Shown: positions 23,559 through 35,862 of the stretch, piece after piece | Position numbering within the stretch: position 1 is the stretch's first letter | Layout: each line of letters opens with the position of its first letter | DNA from: Asterella californica | Lineage: Eukaryota; Streptophyta; Marchantiopsida; Marchantiales; Aytoniaceae | Length of the DNA: 64,000 bases | NCBI GenBank assembly: GCA_036924285.1 | Contig: JAYKYS010000015.1 | Coordinates: 8,680,001-8,744,000, forward strand | Direction of reading: 5' to 3' | Notes under the pieces: generated by a model | Seen by the model: only the letters and a program-made list of their open reading frames with translations | What the model was told of the DNA's origin: nothing | The model's database searches: none | Position numbers and translations under genes: made by a program

Positions 23559-24452
23559 ATGAAAATTTCTATGATAACGGGGCTAGGACTGCATTATAAG
23601 ATGGGACATATCGAGAATCTCTTCCGTGACAAGTACCGCCATTTTGAAATGTGCATCGGTATGGAGATGACTGCTGGGAAGGTGGGAAGGTGGAGACGCG
23701 CCTGCAGATCAACACAAGCTCAAAGCAAACAGCTCGAAGCAATGTATGATGAATGGCTTCAATACAAATTCCAAGCGCGTGCACGTGAAAAGGAGATCTT
23801 CGTGAAGAAACAATGTTTGATGAAAGGTCTCAACTCCATGGCAGTGAGTAGACCATATCACTTCCCGGCTGTGCGATTGCGGGGGCTTCCTTTCAACTGC
23901 TGCGATGTTGACATTCTCAAGTTCTTTTTGGGCTTCATTGTGGTGGATATACTGCTCGTGCACAGTGGAGGCAGACGATTAACTGGAGAAGCGTATGTTG
24001 TGTTTAGTACACCGATACAAGTGAGTTACGCACGCCAAAAGCATGGGCAAAGTATACGTCATCGGTATATAGAGGTTTTCAACTGCGGCAAAACCGATTA
24101 CTATCGAGCAATAGCAGCGGAGACGAGGGCGCACACGACAGAATTCGATTATCTTGAATACTCAGGCGTTCTTAAGCTCAGAGGTCTGCCATTTACTGCA
24201 ACCAAAAAGGATATCATCCAGTTCTTCGAAGGGTTCAAGCTTATAGATGATGACGTGCAAATACTTTTATCTGCTGGTGGACGAACAAGTGGAGAGGCTT
24301 TTGTGACGTTTGCATCTTGCTTTGAGTCCAAGGCTGCCATGGGCAAGGACAAGATGATGCTTGGAGATCGATATATTGAACTCTTTCCTATTCCTCGTGC
24401 GGACGGTGAAAAACCTCTTTCATGCAAGAGATTCGAGTATTCTGATCACTAG
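23559..24452 (+). CDS. hnRNP H/F-like RNA-binding protein with two RRMs, intronless
   Basis: An uninterrupted 297-codon frame. Two quasi-RRM domains of the hnRNP H/F, GRSF1 and ESRP type are clear. The first, near residue 106, has VRLRGLPFNCCDVDILKFF, TGEAYVVF and RYIEVFNCGKTDYYRAIAAE. The second, near residue 207, has VLKLRGLPFTATKKDIIQFF, SGEAFVTF and RYIELFPIPR. Proteins of this family bind G-rich RNA and act in splicing or mRNA handling. The first 100 residues are basic and not recognised; ATG at 23559 is the first in frame. The gene sits alone inside the AT-rich, transposon-rich block, and its frame is clean while its neighbours are decayed. The lack of introns suggests a retrocopy, though no poly-A tract or target duplication was seen. 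Confidence 0.8.
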   Translation: MKISMITGLGLHYKMGHIENLFRDKYRHFEMCIGMEMTAGKVGRWRRACRSTQAQSKQLEAMYDEWLQYKFQARAREKEIFVKKQCLMKGLNSMAVSRPYHFPAVRLRGLPFNCCDVDILKFFLGFIVVDILLVHSGGRRLTGEAYVVFSTPIQVSYARQKHGQSIRHRYIEVFNCGKTDYYRAIAAETRAHTTEFDYLEYSGVLKLRGLPFTATKKDIIQFFEGFKLIDDDVQILLSAGGRTSGEAFVTFASCFESKAAMGKDKMMLGDRYIELFPIPRADGEKPLSCKRFEYSDH

Positions 24453-25015
24453 AAAGAAGTTTCTCTGTCTGGCTGTTTCAACTTTCAAGAGCATGCGGAG
24501 GCTCTGCCCACAGATTACAAGGTTATAATCGAATGCAGACATCAACGCGCACTTTCTTGAGGTACAGCCAGACTTTGTTTGTTCCGAAGGGATGTAGAAA
24601 GGTCAGGTCCATTATCATGACTCTCCGATCATAGAAAGCGAACTCAATACCGTCTTGGTGGTGGCAGCTATTGAGGTTGGATCATAAATCTCGGACCAGA
24701 CTTCCGGTCAATAAAAGCAAAAGTTATTCTCTAGATCATTAGCTCAAAACTTCTCTTATAGAGATCCTGCTTGAATAAAGTGTTTACTTTTAACGTAGAT
24801 ATCGATTTGCACGAAGGTAAGGAATCTAAGTTCTATGATGAGAACAAAGCGAACAACGATCCAAATTTCTCGACATGATACTGTGTCTTACTCTTTGCTT
24901 CAACCCGAAGGGCAAGGGGCAGCGGCTGAGAAGGAGCTTCCATACCAAGACCTTCGGGGCCATGCAGATATGGGTCGCCTTACTGCCTAGTACATACTCC
25001 ACTTGAAAGTCTCCT

Positions 25016-25237
25016 ATGTCTGGCGTCCGCCTCCTAGAGTCATCCTTCAGAGCTTATATACTTCCATTGGAAGTTAATTTAGTGAAGCTAGTAACTTACA
25101 AGATGCCCCGCTTGGCTGATGACTGTGAGGTTTCGGCACAGATTTTTCAGCCCATACGTGCAGACTTCCGCAGTGCTGGGATCAGTGGCAAGGATTTTCA
25201 GCAAGTAATTTTCTTTGACACCCATCCGATTCGGTGA
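25016..25237 (+). pseudogene. Unrecognised 73-codon open frame
   Basis: Contains LEVNLVKLVTYKMPRLADDC and AQIFQPIRADFRSAGISGKD. No family recognised. It lies about 560 bp past the RRM gene on the same strand and may be chance or a fragment. Confidence 0.15.
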
Positions 25238-27521
25238 TCTCTTCTGAGCCCGAACTTCTTTCCTTCGATGGTTTGGTAGGTGCCAGAATCTGTTTACCTT
25301 TGGTTTCTGGCATACCAGTATACCGGCAAACACAACAAATAGACATCGCTTAATGTATGATTAAAAGGAGAGCAAGAACTTCCAAAACAGGATCCATCTA
25401 GATGGATCCTACTAGATCGATCAGGTCTTCTGGATCTACTACTGCCAGCAAACTCTCAGCGAATGCTCATAAATTCCCATAGTTCATATTCAGATGTTGC
25501 TCTTCATTCGTTTCTTTTCATACCTCTCTGCGCTCCATACGTACGCTTCCACAGGTTCGTGTTTGTGACTTAATATGAATAGATTACCCGGTTGTTGCAA
25601 CTGGAAGTTGGAATTCTCTCCCAGATCCACCATCGGGCTTTCCTACAGTGGTAGGAATTCGACTACTACAGTACTTCCATTTTCGCCCGTAATTTCTCAT
25701 CATCTTTGAAAGTCTTGGTAAAGTTCTCGATGTCATACACGCTGATCTTCACTTCCTGACCTGCCCGGCCCTGAGACTTCCTGACGGACCTGACCTGGGG
25801 TCTTGTAGGTACAGCATGCGAGGAGCAACAACTGAAAATAGTGAAACTTCAGAAAACGTACTCTAATTCTTCAGTCTAATTCTTCGTTTCCTCAATCATT
25901 GCAACCAACTTCGGGATATGTTGACATACATACTAGTGGATCGATCATTCAGATACATGATTGCAGGTATAGTCCTCGCCCAGAAGACCTTCATAGCATC
26001 ACCTTTTTGTGTTTACCAACGGCCTTTCCACATTCCTGATATAGCAAAAGCCCCAGTAGTTGCCGGTGGAACCCTTTCTCCCTACATTGCAAGATGATTA
26101 CAAGTTTAGCTCTCCATTTGGTAGCCTTGCATTTATCCACATATCATCTAACCAAGACTCTTTGACTTCAGAAGAAACTGGCAGTGTGGTTCCGTATTAA
26201 AACCCCGTCCTAACCCTCACTTATCAGTTAACCGCCAAATCGCCTAAGGATATCAGGATGTCAAACATTCCATTTCTAGAGGTATTATTACTAGCGTAGA
26301 TAGTACTGAATAGGCTATCTTCTGGATCTCCTTCTTTTCAATAGAGATATTTTTTTTTGGTCTTCTTTATGCTACTTCATGTTTATGTGTCATTTGTGTA
26401 AATTCTGTTCATGTCTTGTTTCGGTCTTGTACTTGTAGACTATTATATTCTGCTCTAATTTCTTATGTCAATGATACAGTTGCGAGTTGCTTGCAATAGC
26501 TAGTATATGCGTGCTCATTGTAATTAGTATGGACTATATTAATCATCGTGGAGGATTTTGTTAAGTTCGCATAAGTGTTAGTCTGGTTCATATTAGTTAC
26601 TAGTTCACATTAATATTTGTGTGAAATAACTAGTGTGGATTGATCACACTGGTCAGTAATGATTAACGTTTAGAATTAATAGGGTGATTGATCACAAACA
26701 ATGAAGTGCTATGTTCTTGACTTTAGTAATACTGAAATTTTAATAAAATAGAGTTATATGTAGTTTAGTTTTGCAAGAATAAAAGAAGCTGATATATTCA
26801 TGTGGAAATACTTTTGGAATGTTCGAGAGTGAGACTATGAAAGAATAAAAATATCATGGAATATACATATCCTCAATCGTTCTGGATTCTGGAATCTGCA
26901 CTCATATCAGTTATGAACATATTATCTCTGACATGTTTAATGTGATAGACTAAGATATTTCATTGAACCACTAAAGAGTCAGAGAAGGTTTCACAAACAT
27001 ATCCACACTAATGAGAAGGACTAAATAATGACTAGGGGCCATTTCTTCAATAGACTTAGGTTTTCGTAGCACCTACGACTAGTTCATCTAGCTTCTCTTA
27101 TAATATCTCTATTAGATAAATTTGGTAGTAAATCTTTATGGATCTTTTCTCAAAATATCAGAATTATTCTTACTTTTTACCTTTTATGTGATGATATTAA
27201 GGGTGATGACACATCAACCTCATCATCATCGCACATCACATCAACATCAAGTAAGTTATAAATTCATTGGTACCAATTGTGTATTTGCAACGTAGGTCAT
27301 GGTTGTCATTTCAACAACATAGGACGTATGAAAAACATCTCTTATATGACAATTTCAAAATATATAATTCCACAAATAACTAAAAAATACTACAAATAAC
27401 AGCAGTTAACGATAACCAGGGACTTGCTAATGGGTTTTTGTTTTTGAAGTCACTCAACTTTACATGACATGGAAGATCAAAAAGTGTTACACGTTAAAAT
27501 GTCATGAATTTCAAAATTAAC

Positions 27522-27645
27522 GTGAAAATAATTAAACATTTATAACACGTCTTAGAAATTTATAATTCACGTGAATTCACGTGAAAATAATTTAAATTTT
27601 TATAACACATCTTAGAAACTTATAATTAACGTAATTTGATGTACA
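27522..27645 (+). repeat. Short tandem duplication, period 69 bp
   Basis: Units start at 27522 and 27591 with GTGAAAATAATT and share TTTATAACAC(G/A)TCTTAGAAA. AT-rich non-coding sequence. Confidence 0.6.
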
Positions 27646-27852
27646 ATGTTATATGTTAATGAAAAATCATAAATCTGATGATCAGTAAAATAACTTTGTT
27701 AGTGTCAAGCAATTTTAATTTTTTTTAAGTCAAGATGTAACTACCAGTATATATCTAAAATTTTGTATTTTCATTCTAATATTGTATAGTCATTCTTACA
27801 TAAAATAATATTTGTCATACAAAGTTCAGAAAAAATGATTATAGTCAAGAGA

Positions 27853-28110
27853 AGACTAATCCACGAACTCTAGAGGCTATATCCTTTGAACTCTAGAGGC
27901 TATATGCGGAGAAGTCTGTGAGTTACGCGGACTTCACTCTTCTAATCTTGAGGAGCTCAAGAACTGCAAGAACTGCAAGAACTACATCATTTTGGAGCAA
28001 AGTAGTCCACGAACTTCATAAACTATACTCTTTCTACTCAAAGTTGATAAATAACTTCAGGACTACATGAGTTTGGTGCGGAATAGTCCATGAAGTACAT
28101 GGATTGCACT
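27853..28110 (+). repeat. Diverged repeats of a semi-palindromic CATGAA motif
   Basis: Versions of the sequence GTCCATGAAGTACATGGATT recur near 27860, 27905, 28004 and 28087, each followed by a few bases and then CTC or CACTCC. Related motifs occur near 17207, 17283, 28490 and 29301. Spacing is irregular. The sequence is self-complementary around its centre. Function unknown; a subterminal repeat of a transposon is possible. Confidence 0.4.
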
Positions 28111-28461
28111 CCATCGATGTGAAATAATCTATAGTTTATACTTATCTGGTGTATTCATCCTTCAAATGCATGCACGGATTGTAGTCGAGAGACTAAATAT
28201 GCATGAATTTCAAAAGTAGAATAATTTCTAAATGTAACTATGAAGTCCTCCCACCAGTAGAAACAAAAAGTGGAAAATTATCATTATAACACTCTACAAA
28301 AACAATTAAAGATGTAATCTTTGTGTATATTATTAAACAATGATTCAACCTCGAAGTACACACAAGAATGAAACAAGTTTGAACATAACGTTCATGAAAA
28401 ATCATTTAATATTAGATTGGATCTCAAAATATGAAAAAATTAATCCTTTGATCAATCTGAA

Positions 28462-28517
28462 GGTGCAACCCATGAATCTCATGGAGTGCAGAGTCCATGA
28501 AGTTCATGGGTTGCACC
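28462..28517. other. 56-nt perfect-arm hairpin
   Basis: The arms GGTGCAACCCATGAA and TTCATGGGTTGCACC are exact reverse complements, with a further CATGGA and TCCATG pair inside. It overlaps the CATGAA motif family. Confidence 0.7.
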
Positions 28518-29489
28518 CTCCTAACTCCCAGTAAGATGTTTCAAATTGATTGAAAATCACACTAGAGGTAAATTTCAGCACTTTGATAGATTTAAGTCCA
28601 AAAAATTCATCTTGACTTCCAAAAATACAAATAAAGATTTGAACAATGAGTATAATTCATTTACTTTTGTTCTTCACTTGAAACTAAAAATGTGTTTGAC
28701 TTGCACCAAGACACATTAAAGATTCACCACTAACTATATGTTACAAAAAATACTAGCAACATCAAAGATGTGTTAGTCAATCAATTGCTCATAGTTTTGG
28801 TAAAGGATGATTAACCATTTTGAATTTAGAAAGTGCTACGAATAATCACTCGTGACAAGAAAGAGGAACCAAGTTAAGTCTAAGTCCAAAGTGTGTCACA
28901 TAGTCGTCAGACCCTTACATCAACATAAGTAAATACTTTTTGGAGAAATGTAAAGTTTTAGCTAGGAAGGGAACTAACTCTCTATGGTTTTTAGAACTCC
29001 AATCTTAACTTTTGGTTTTCTTTTGAGTACAATCAATCGGTTGCAAAAAATCATCGTAACAAAAATCAAAAATCAGTTGTTCCATTTGGAAAACAGATTG
29101 AGATCAAAACAGGAGTCTGAGATGAAGCGAATGCAGAGAAGATTATTATTTTGACAACACTCCCGACGATGAAGCATCAGATGGGTCTCATGTTTCTTAT
29201 GAAGATTCATATCTTTAGTACATTGTTGTCAAGATATTCATGATTTTCATAGGTTTGTCTTCACCCGGTTTGTTGCACATACATATGGGAGACGATACAA
29301 TCCATGGACTTCATGGTCTTTCTATTTATTTTTTACATAATTTTTTGCATGTCCTCTTTAATCTACATTCATTGTGCAACAGGAATGTTGTTCACATTAA
29401 CGCAAAATCTGCAAATTATGTAGTTATATTTATTTAAAAACTAATAAATATTTATTTATTTGAAAAAATATTCTGAATACTTTAGGTAT

Positions 29490-29625
29490 GCTAATTCTCA
29501 TCAACTAGTTCAGAATGTGATTGAATATGAGTCACGTGCTTCTATTGATTTGAAGATGTCGCTCTATGAAATTCATGAGCCGCTCCAAGATAAATTGTGT
29601 ATGGGCGATGTATATCCATAATTTC
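29490..29625 (+). pseudogene. Short unrecognised coding-like fragment
   Basis: An ATG-less frame of about 45 codons runs into a TAA with NVIEYESRASIDLKMSLYEI and HEPLQDKLCMGDVYP. Composition looks coding. An acidic fragment ends upstream near 29220. No family recognised. Confidence 0.2.
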
Positions 29626-31543
29626 TTGTATAGTTCTAGATAAGTGACATAATGAAGCTTTCTTGTGAACTACTTTATTCGATGTGCGTGAATTTGCTTG
29701 GTTAGCAAAGACACATTCTTATTCTCATTCATCATTTCGCAATGAAGCTGCATGTAGTAATTTTGTCCAAGTAGTAAAATAAGTTATATAGATGAGAATA
29801 AATTAGAACTATTGAACACAAAAAATAATGTTAATGACAGAATTCAACTAGATGTAAGTATTTCTAAAAGTAATCATATGTTGTCATTGAAGTCAACTCA
29901 AACTCGATTTGTCATGTGAAATATACCTCCTTCCGAATTCAAATAGATTCTGAGATATATGCACAATTTATGAAAATTAACATTATTTATTTCTGAGTCG
30001 TTCGTGAAACTCCAAAAATTGTTTTGTGTTCCTCTTTCGGCTAGCGAGTACTTAGTTGTTGTTAGCGTCTATTATATAATCATATCAGTAATATATTTAT
30101 TTTATTTGACTAACGATATCATATGTGACTCTGCTAGTCATTTATTTATAAAAGTGTTAGTTGACTGAACATAGCTTTCTTACGGTGACATATTTGTGTA
30201 GTTACAAGAAAAAGAGAGAGCAAATATTGTTCAAATGGGTTAAGAAAGCTTTAATTTATGCTAGAGGTCTTCGATATATATAAAAGGACAAGATTTGGTC
30301 TTTATATTTCTATTGACCAACCAAAAAACAAAAAGAAACTTTACCTTTATCAAAGAGAGAGAGATATCATATATGGATTGGAGAGATCAGAGGCATGATC
30401 AAAGAGCCTTTAACAAGGAGATAATTTAGAAACCAATTTGGATCTATTTGATTTTCAAAGCAGGAGTTATGGTCATCTAGATCTGAAGTTCATAGGAGTG
30501 AGAAATTACACCGTTTTTCAGATTTAAGAATGGAGACTTGATAAGATTTCATGAGTGCAACCGTTGGATCATACGAAAATTTCATGCCATTGAGCATATA
30601 ATATGTCAATTATTGAAAGGCCAATCAATTATTGAATTTCATCACCAGATGTGACGTTGATGAGTAATATGGTTCAATGAAGTTTGAGAGATGCAAAATC
30701 TCACAATATATATGAAACAACAAGTTTCAAGAATCATAGATTGTTATTTACACAGTCAAATCTGTTGTGATTTCAAAAATAAGATAATAACAGTATATTT
30801 TACTTACACATGGTTTTCAGCTGAAGTTTACTGTTCGTGTAAGAGGAATAGCTTTCATTTTATTTCAGACTAGAATTATGTGTAAAATTTTATCGTTGCT
30901 AACAATTTCTGTAAACAATGTATCACCTTGAAATTTTGCCAGCAATTAAAAAAATTAGCAATTTACATGAGTGAAAAGATTGAGGGAGGGTTAATTGGTA
31001 TGTAGATTCAACAAGTGTCAAATTTGATGATTGGCTTTGAGATTTGAAAAGATCAAGATTTACTATTGGTCTTCAACTTTGTATAGTGACAACTGGCGGT
31101 TAAGAAGTCAGATAGACTTTAGAATCGATCTGAGAGCTATACTTGATTAACATGTAGGCTAGTAGAAACCTGAAAAGCATCCAACAGTCTATGTTCGAGT
31201 TATGACATTTTTGTAGACTTCTGATACTAAAAGATCGATTCTCTTCCACTAGCATATCCATATTTGACGAGATGATAATGGATACAACATACTCTCACAC
31301 TAGTTTCTATACTGAAACTTAGAGTGTACATAGAGGAGAGTTTGCTGTGTAAAGGGAATCGCATAACATTTGTGTTACGATCTTATCCATTTAATAAATT
31401 TATAAACAACATTTCTTTTCATCTCGTCTCTTCAGATAAATTCAAAATTTTAAATTCTAGTTCTTCTCTAGAAAACTCTACCAATGATAGATCATTTGAA
31501 TGTAAAAGTATAAAATATTACATTCTAATCATTAGTCATCAGA

Positions 31544-31593
31544 TTAATTTATTATCTAACATTTCTTGACGAAAAGGTTAGATAATAAATTAA
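31544..31593. repeat. Stem-loop at right edge of AT-rich block (family copy 2)
   Basis: The 17-nt arms TTAATTTATTATCTAAC and GTTAGATAATAAATTAA are perfect complements around a 16-nt loop. On the minus strand the loop (CTTTTCGTCAAGAAAT) resembles that of the 9442 copy read on the plus strand. The outer flank on the minus strand likewise carries CGTGCATAT, CCTCC, ATGCAA and GGGG in the same order. The two copies are therefore inverted relative to one another. Confidence 0.75.
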
Positions 31594-34309
31594 ACCCCTC
31601 ACCATGTTTGCATCCTCCACCAGAAAATGGAGGTGACATATGCACGGGTGCCACACTTTACAGTTGATTTTTGTAGATATTTGAAGTGATAGAATCTAGT
31701 CGAAATGTTGCGAAAACTCTACAAAACTAGCCACTATTGAGGACTAACTGCAGAAATCTAACTACGGAGAACTCTCGGATATGTAAAAGTGAGATAACAC
31801 ACGATGCAATTAATAACCAACGGAGAGAAAGATCCTTGTAAACTTCCGAACTCGCTTCTCAAGAGATCTGAGAACTTTATATCATCTACCTCTAAATCAT
31901 CTAAATCATCTTAATGAAAAAATAGAGGTAACATCAAAAAATGAAGAACATAGATAAATGTATCTCATTGTCTTATTGGTTAAATACAGAGAAAAAAATG
32001 AAAAGAAGAAAAAATTATTGACAAAAAATAATAGACAATTGATTGTAGTAGATAGAGTTTTGGAAAAGATTCATTTGAGAATACTAATAGATCTTGATAT
32101 AACAAAAATAAATCAATCTCGATAAATTATCATGAAATTAGAAACAAAATTAAAAAAATATTAAAGTGAAAAATTAAAATTATTCAATAGACATACGAAA
32201 AAGATTGAATCTTTACTTCAAAAAATAAACTTTATTTCATATCAATATCAAAAAAATTAAATAATAAATAATAAAATTAACTCATTATGATATTATACTA
32301 GATATATCATAGATGGAACAATACAACCCGAAAACAATACAAAGGAAAGAAAGATCAGAAGATGCAAGCAACCAACGCACCGAAGAGAAAAAGGAACTCC
32401 CCAATATGTAAAATTGTCTTTTGTAAACTTTTTGTCCAAAAGACAGTTCCTTTCCCATTGGGTTGCCCCCAACTGTACAACAGGATTCTTGAGCATCAAA
32501 CAAAGAATCCGCTCCAAATACAAACTACCGACTACCGGGGTGTTCCCCACTTTTTCAAAAGGTTGCCCCACTCACTCTATTCTATTAAATTCTGCTGGTG
32601 CCGAAGTTGTTGAAAGTCGCTGGACAAGATACAAGCGCGTTATTACTACACTGCTGTACACGAGCTCATTACAGCATCCTGAATACCATCTATTGACAGC
32701 GGCCACAATTTGCTCGGAATGGTCCAGACTTCAAAGGCTTTAATTCTTGGCCGACTGACCACCGACGTGATTCACCTCGCCAGCTCACCAGCTGATAATG
32801 ACAGATCCAACTTCATAGGTAACCTGACACGGCACTTATGAACAAAACAAAGAGCTGTCCAGGTAAAGTCCCGCCAAGACAACTTGTCTTTTCCTCTGCC
32901 GCCGCCCCAACAGACGGTACTGTACCACAGCTGCATTCAGCTGGCCGGAAGCGACGACTTGCCTTATACCGTGGGAACTGGATAAGTGCACTACCATCTA
33001 AGTGCAAATCCCTGGGTTAGTGCTTCGGACTTGAGAAGTGCAACCCATTCCTTTCTCTCCAGCCGCATAAGACAAAAGCATAAATACAATTCCTTGAGAG
33101 GTGCAAACAGTTTAGTACTGTACAGACCGCCTAACCTACCTCAAGTGCAATTATCGAAAAACTTTGCAATTAACAAATTTCTCTTCAAGTACCGTCAAGG
33201 TTAAGATCCGAGTCTACTGAAATCAGTGGCGCTAGGAATGATTATTATGTCTACGGTTTCTTCGATTCTGCACCAATAACTGTTTCGTCAAACAAAGCCG
33301 ACAAACAACCTTTAGAAACTATTTCACGGAAATATGCTACGGAAACATGGTCTCATGCTCAAGGCCGGGGTACCATAATCACCCTTCAAAGCTCCGGCCT
33401 CGGGTGTGATTCCTAACTCACCGATGAGCTGGTCAACCGACATATTTACCTCGCCCTGCAATTCATGATTGTCAGCATACGCAACAAAAGACGAAACAAT
33501 CAGGTTATGATCAAACGAACCGAGGTACCGTAACGCGCACCCGCTAGCAAACAGTTAAAGCGTGAAATTTGAATCTGCTTCGATCACTAACGCTTGATTG
33601 CTTTGACGAGAATAAATGCGCGAGATTCGACTTATACCGACTTTTTGAGTCAAAGCTTTCCCGATGCTCAGCTCTAGACGTCTCCCATATGGCAATCATA
33701 AACTTCCACCGACACGCTACTGTCAAACGGAACCTAACAGTAACCCACGTTTGAGAAATCAATACTTTCGTAGGTAAGAGACGCTACTGAGTGTACGTAG
33801 CCCTCACAAGAACATCCGGATGCACAAGCATAACTCTACAAACAAATGTAGTCAGCAGGAACGGGAGGATGATGCTTTCAATGCTGAGCAAGACACTGAC
33901 GCCTGATCGAAACTGGAATCACGCGACTCTGTCCTAGGAATACACTGTCTATGCACGAAATGTCATCCCCTGGTGTGGATCCGTGGTTGACACTGCTAGT
34001 ACGAGCACACCGAGCTTTATTAGAATGTAAGATGTTCAACGAAGCTCTATGCACACGAGACTAAGAGACTACTTCCTTCGGACTACTGTCTCTCCTGTGT
34101 TCTGGGCGTTGAAGTGGAAGACACCGAACGTAACATCTTCTGCCCGTCAATTCCTATATTAAAATGCTAAGCCATGGACACTCTCAAAAATGTGGAGGGG
34201 TACACCAACGTCTCCCAACCATGATTCTTCGAACAACGTCCTTCGTTCTTCTGAGGCAATGTGGCATCTCCATCCGTCAATCGTTCACATGTCTTGTGAC
34301 AATGTAAAC
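31594..34309. other. Gene-free stretch downstream of the ACP gene
   Basis: AT-rich to about 32.3 kb, then more balanced. The frame at 32293-32571 (minus) is open for 92 codons but overlaps others and has no motif I can name. The part next to 34309 is probably the ACP 3' UTR. Confidence 0.45.
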
Positions 34310-35675
34310 TTACGCCTTCACGAGAAACGCCTGAATCAAGTCGGCTGCTTCCTGCACTGTTGAAATCTTTCCTGCATTGTCCTCGTCAAGGGTAATCTGG
34401 AACTCTTCCTCGAGAGCCATCATGATTTCCACCTAGAAGTCCAAGAAAATGAATTGCAGTGAAGTAAGTCGGCGGTTCTGTCGCGATTACCGTCACCCCA
34501 ATGTCCAGTATATTAAAAATGTATAAAACAAAAAGTACCAGTCTTCCATGGTTTTATTGAGCTAGTCCTGACAAGCTCACACCCAGCCACAGGTTCCTGG
34601 AATGCGGAGAATCCATGAACCACTGGCGCGAGTCCAGACAACTTTGCGACGGGGATGCAAGGGGAGTACAAACTTTCACGGCGTCCAGTTTACTACAAAT
34701 TCCCCACACTTAGCGACGGAGAGAGAAAAAATGCTTCATAAGCCTGATGGCAACTGGAAACCAATCATAACCAAAGCTTCTCGGACTTACAGTGTCGAGG
34801 GAGTCCGCTCCCAGATCGGCGAATTTCGCCTCAGGGATAACTTTCTCCCTCTCGCACGCAAGCTGCTCGATAATAATGTTCTGCACCTTGGTAAGGGTGC
34901 TCTCCTCGGCCTGCGCGTGGTGCCCGATTCCAAGTTAACGACGTACCAAATCACTGACAGCTGCTACTGTTTTCCACCGCAAAGCTCTATCGCGACTGTA
35001 TGTACACACGACCAGATTAAGTAGCAAATGCACTTCCCAAACTTACCGACGCTGAGATGACAACTCTGCGGATAGCTGCAGAGCGAAGCACAATGGCCCT
35101 CTGCTTGAGGGATGGGAAGGCCTTGAGTCCGTTGAATCTGGCGACCGACTGTAGAACAACAAGACGCAGTTCAGAAGGAAATTGTTAGTTCAGCATGGGC
35201 CTGTACTCCTGCAGTAGCCATTGGTAAAGCTCCGCCTACAGACGGAAATCAGATCCACAATGTATACGACTGTTACTCTGATACATCGCAGGAGTCACAC
35301 GGCCCGGAGGCTAAAGAGTCCAAGATCTGCACTTGAGCTACTAAAGACTTGCCGTGCTAGCAAATCGTATTTGACTATAGTATTCCTCCTCCTGATGCGT
35401 CGACAGCCACGAGGAAAGACTTTACACCATACTGTACTGACGATCCAATTATAACACAGTTCTCTTCACCCATATGAGGGAGAGGCATGCATCGCGTCAA
35501 CTGCGAAGGACCAGGCTTCCCATGAATCTCGGCGACACAAGAAACTGACTCGCACAGCTGCAGTCACAGGCAGAGAGATAGGTGTTCTCACCAATTTCTG
35601 TTGAGCACATGCCGGCTGCAGGGAAACAGATGCAGCGGCAACTCTGACAAAGGAGGAGGCGGAAATCGCAGCCAT
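34310..35675 (-). CDS. Plastid acyl carrier protein (ACP)
   Basis: Carrier of growing acyl chains in plastid type II fatty-acid synthesis. My exon model on the minus strand is 35675-35592, 35148-35047, 34910-34791 and 34432-34310, all GT/AG and all phase 0, giving 142 residues. Residues 1 to about 62 form an Ala/Ser/Arg-rich plastid transit peptide starting MAAISASSFVRVAAASVSL. The mature domain starts near AEESTLTKVQNIIIEQLACE and contains LGADSLDTVEIMMALEEEF, where Ser99 in the DSL motif takes the 4'-phosphopantetheine. Acidic helix II and the C-terminal helix (STVQEAADLIQAFLVKA) match chloroplast ACPs, and the length is normal. The start was chosen as the ATG that opens the transit peptide. 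The open frames on the opposite strand at 34602-35024 are shadows over its exons and introns. Confidence 0.95.
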
Positions 35676-35854
35676 CTCTACGAACACAGTCGGCAATTTA
35701 CGAGAGAGGATGAGCAAGGTGAATGCTGACCAAAGGCAAAGAGCAAGAACTTCTTGCAAATACCCGATCAAGAAATAGATGCAAGAAGCGAACTGCTGCT
35801 TGAACGCCTAGGGCTTTAGTTATGCTTTTGAGTGCAACAGAGAACACATGAAAG

Positions 35855-35862
35855 CTTATAAA
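35855..35862 (-). promoter_or_regulatory. Possible TATA box of the ACP gene
   Basis: TTTATAAG on the minus strand lies about 180 bp upstream of the ACP start codon, a reasonable place for a plant core promoter. It is supported by position and sequence only. Confidence 0.3.

Larger units (their letters stand above)
9442..31593. other. AT-rich, gene-poor block bounded by inverted stem-loops
   Basis: About 22 kb of mostly AT-rich DNA with transposon relics, tandem duplications and one intact intronless gene, and no recognisable intron-containing host gene. Both borders carry the stem-loop family described at 9442 and 31544, in opposite orientation with related outer flanks. It could be one very large or nested element, or an old pile of insertions. 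Sub-stretches 9492-10970, 18441-20330, 21070-22900, 24453-27520 and 28518-31543 show nothing I can name beyond short palindromes and simple repeats. Confidence 0.45.

Noticed and set aside
32285..32613. Overlapping open frames on both strands of 72-109 codons
   Set aside because: No motif, mutually overlapping, and on the AT-rich border. A palindrome (TGTCCAAAAGACA) explains part of the symmetry.
34602..35024. A 140-codon plus-strand frame
   Set aside because: It lies opposite ACP exon 3 and its flanking introns and shows no motif, so it is a shadow.
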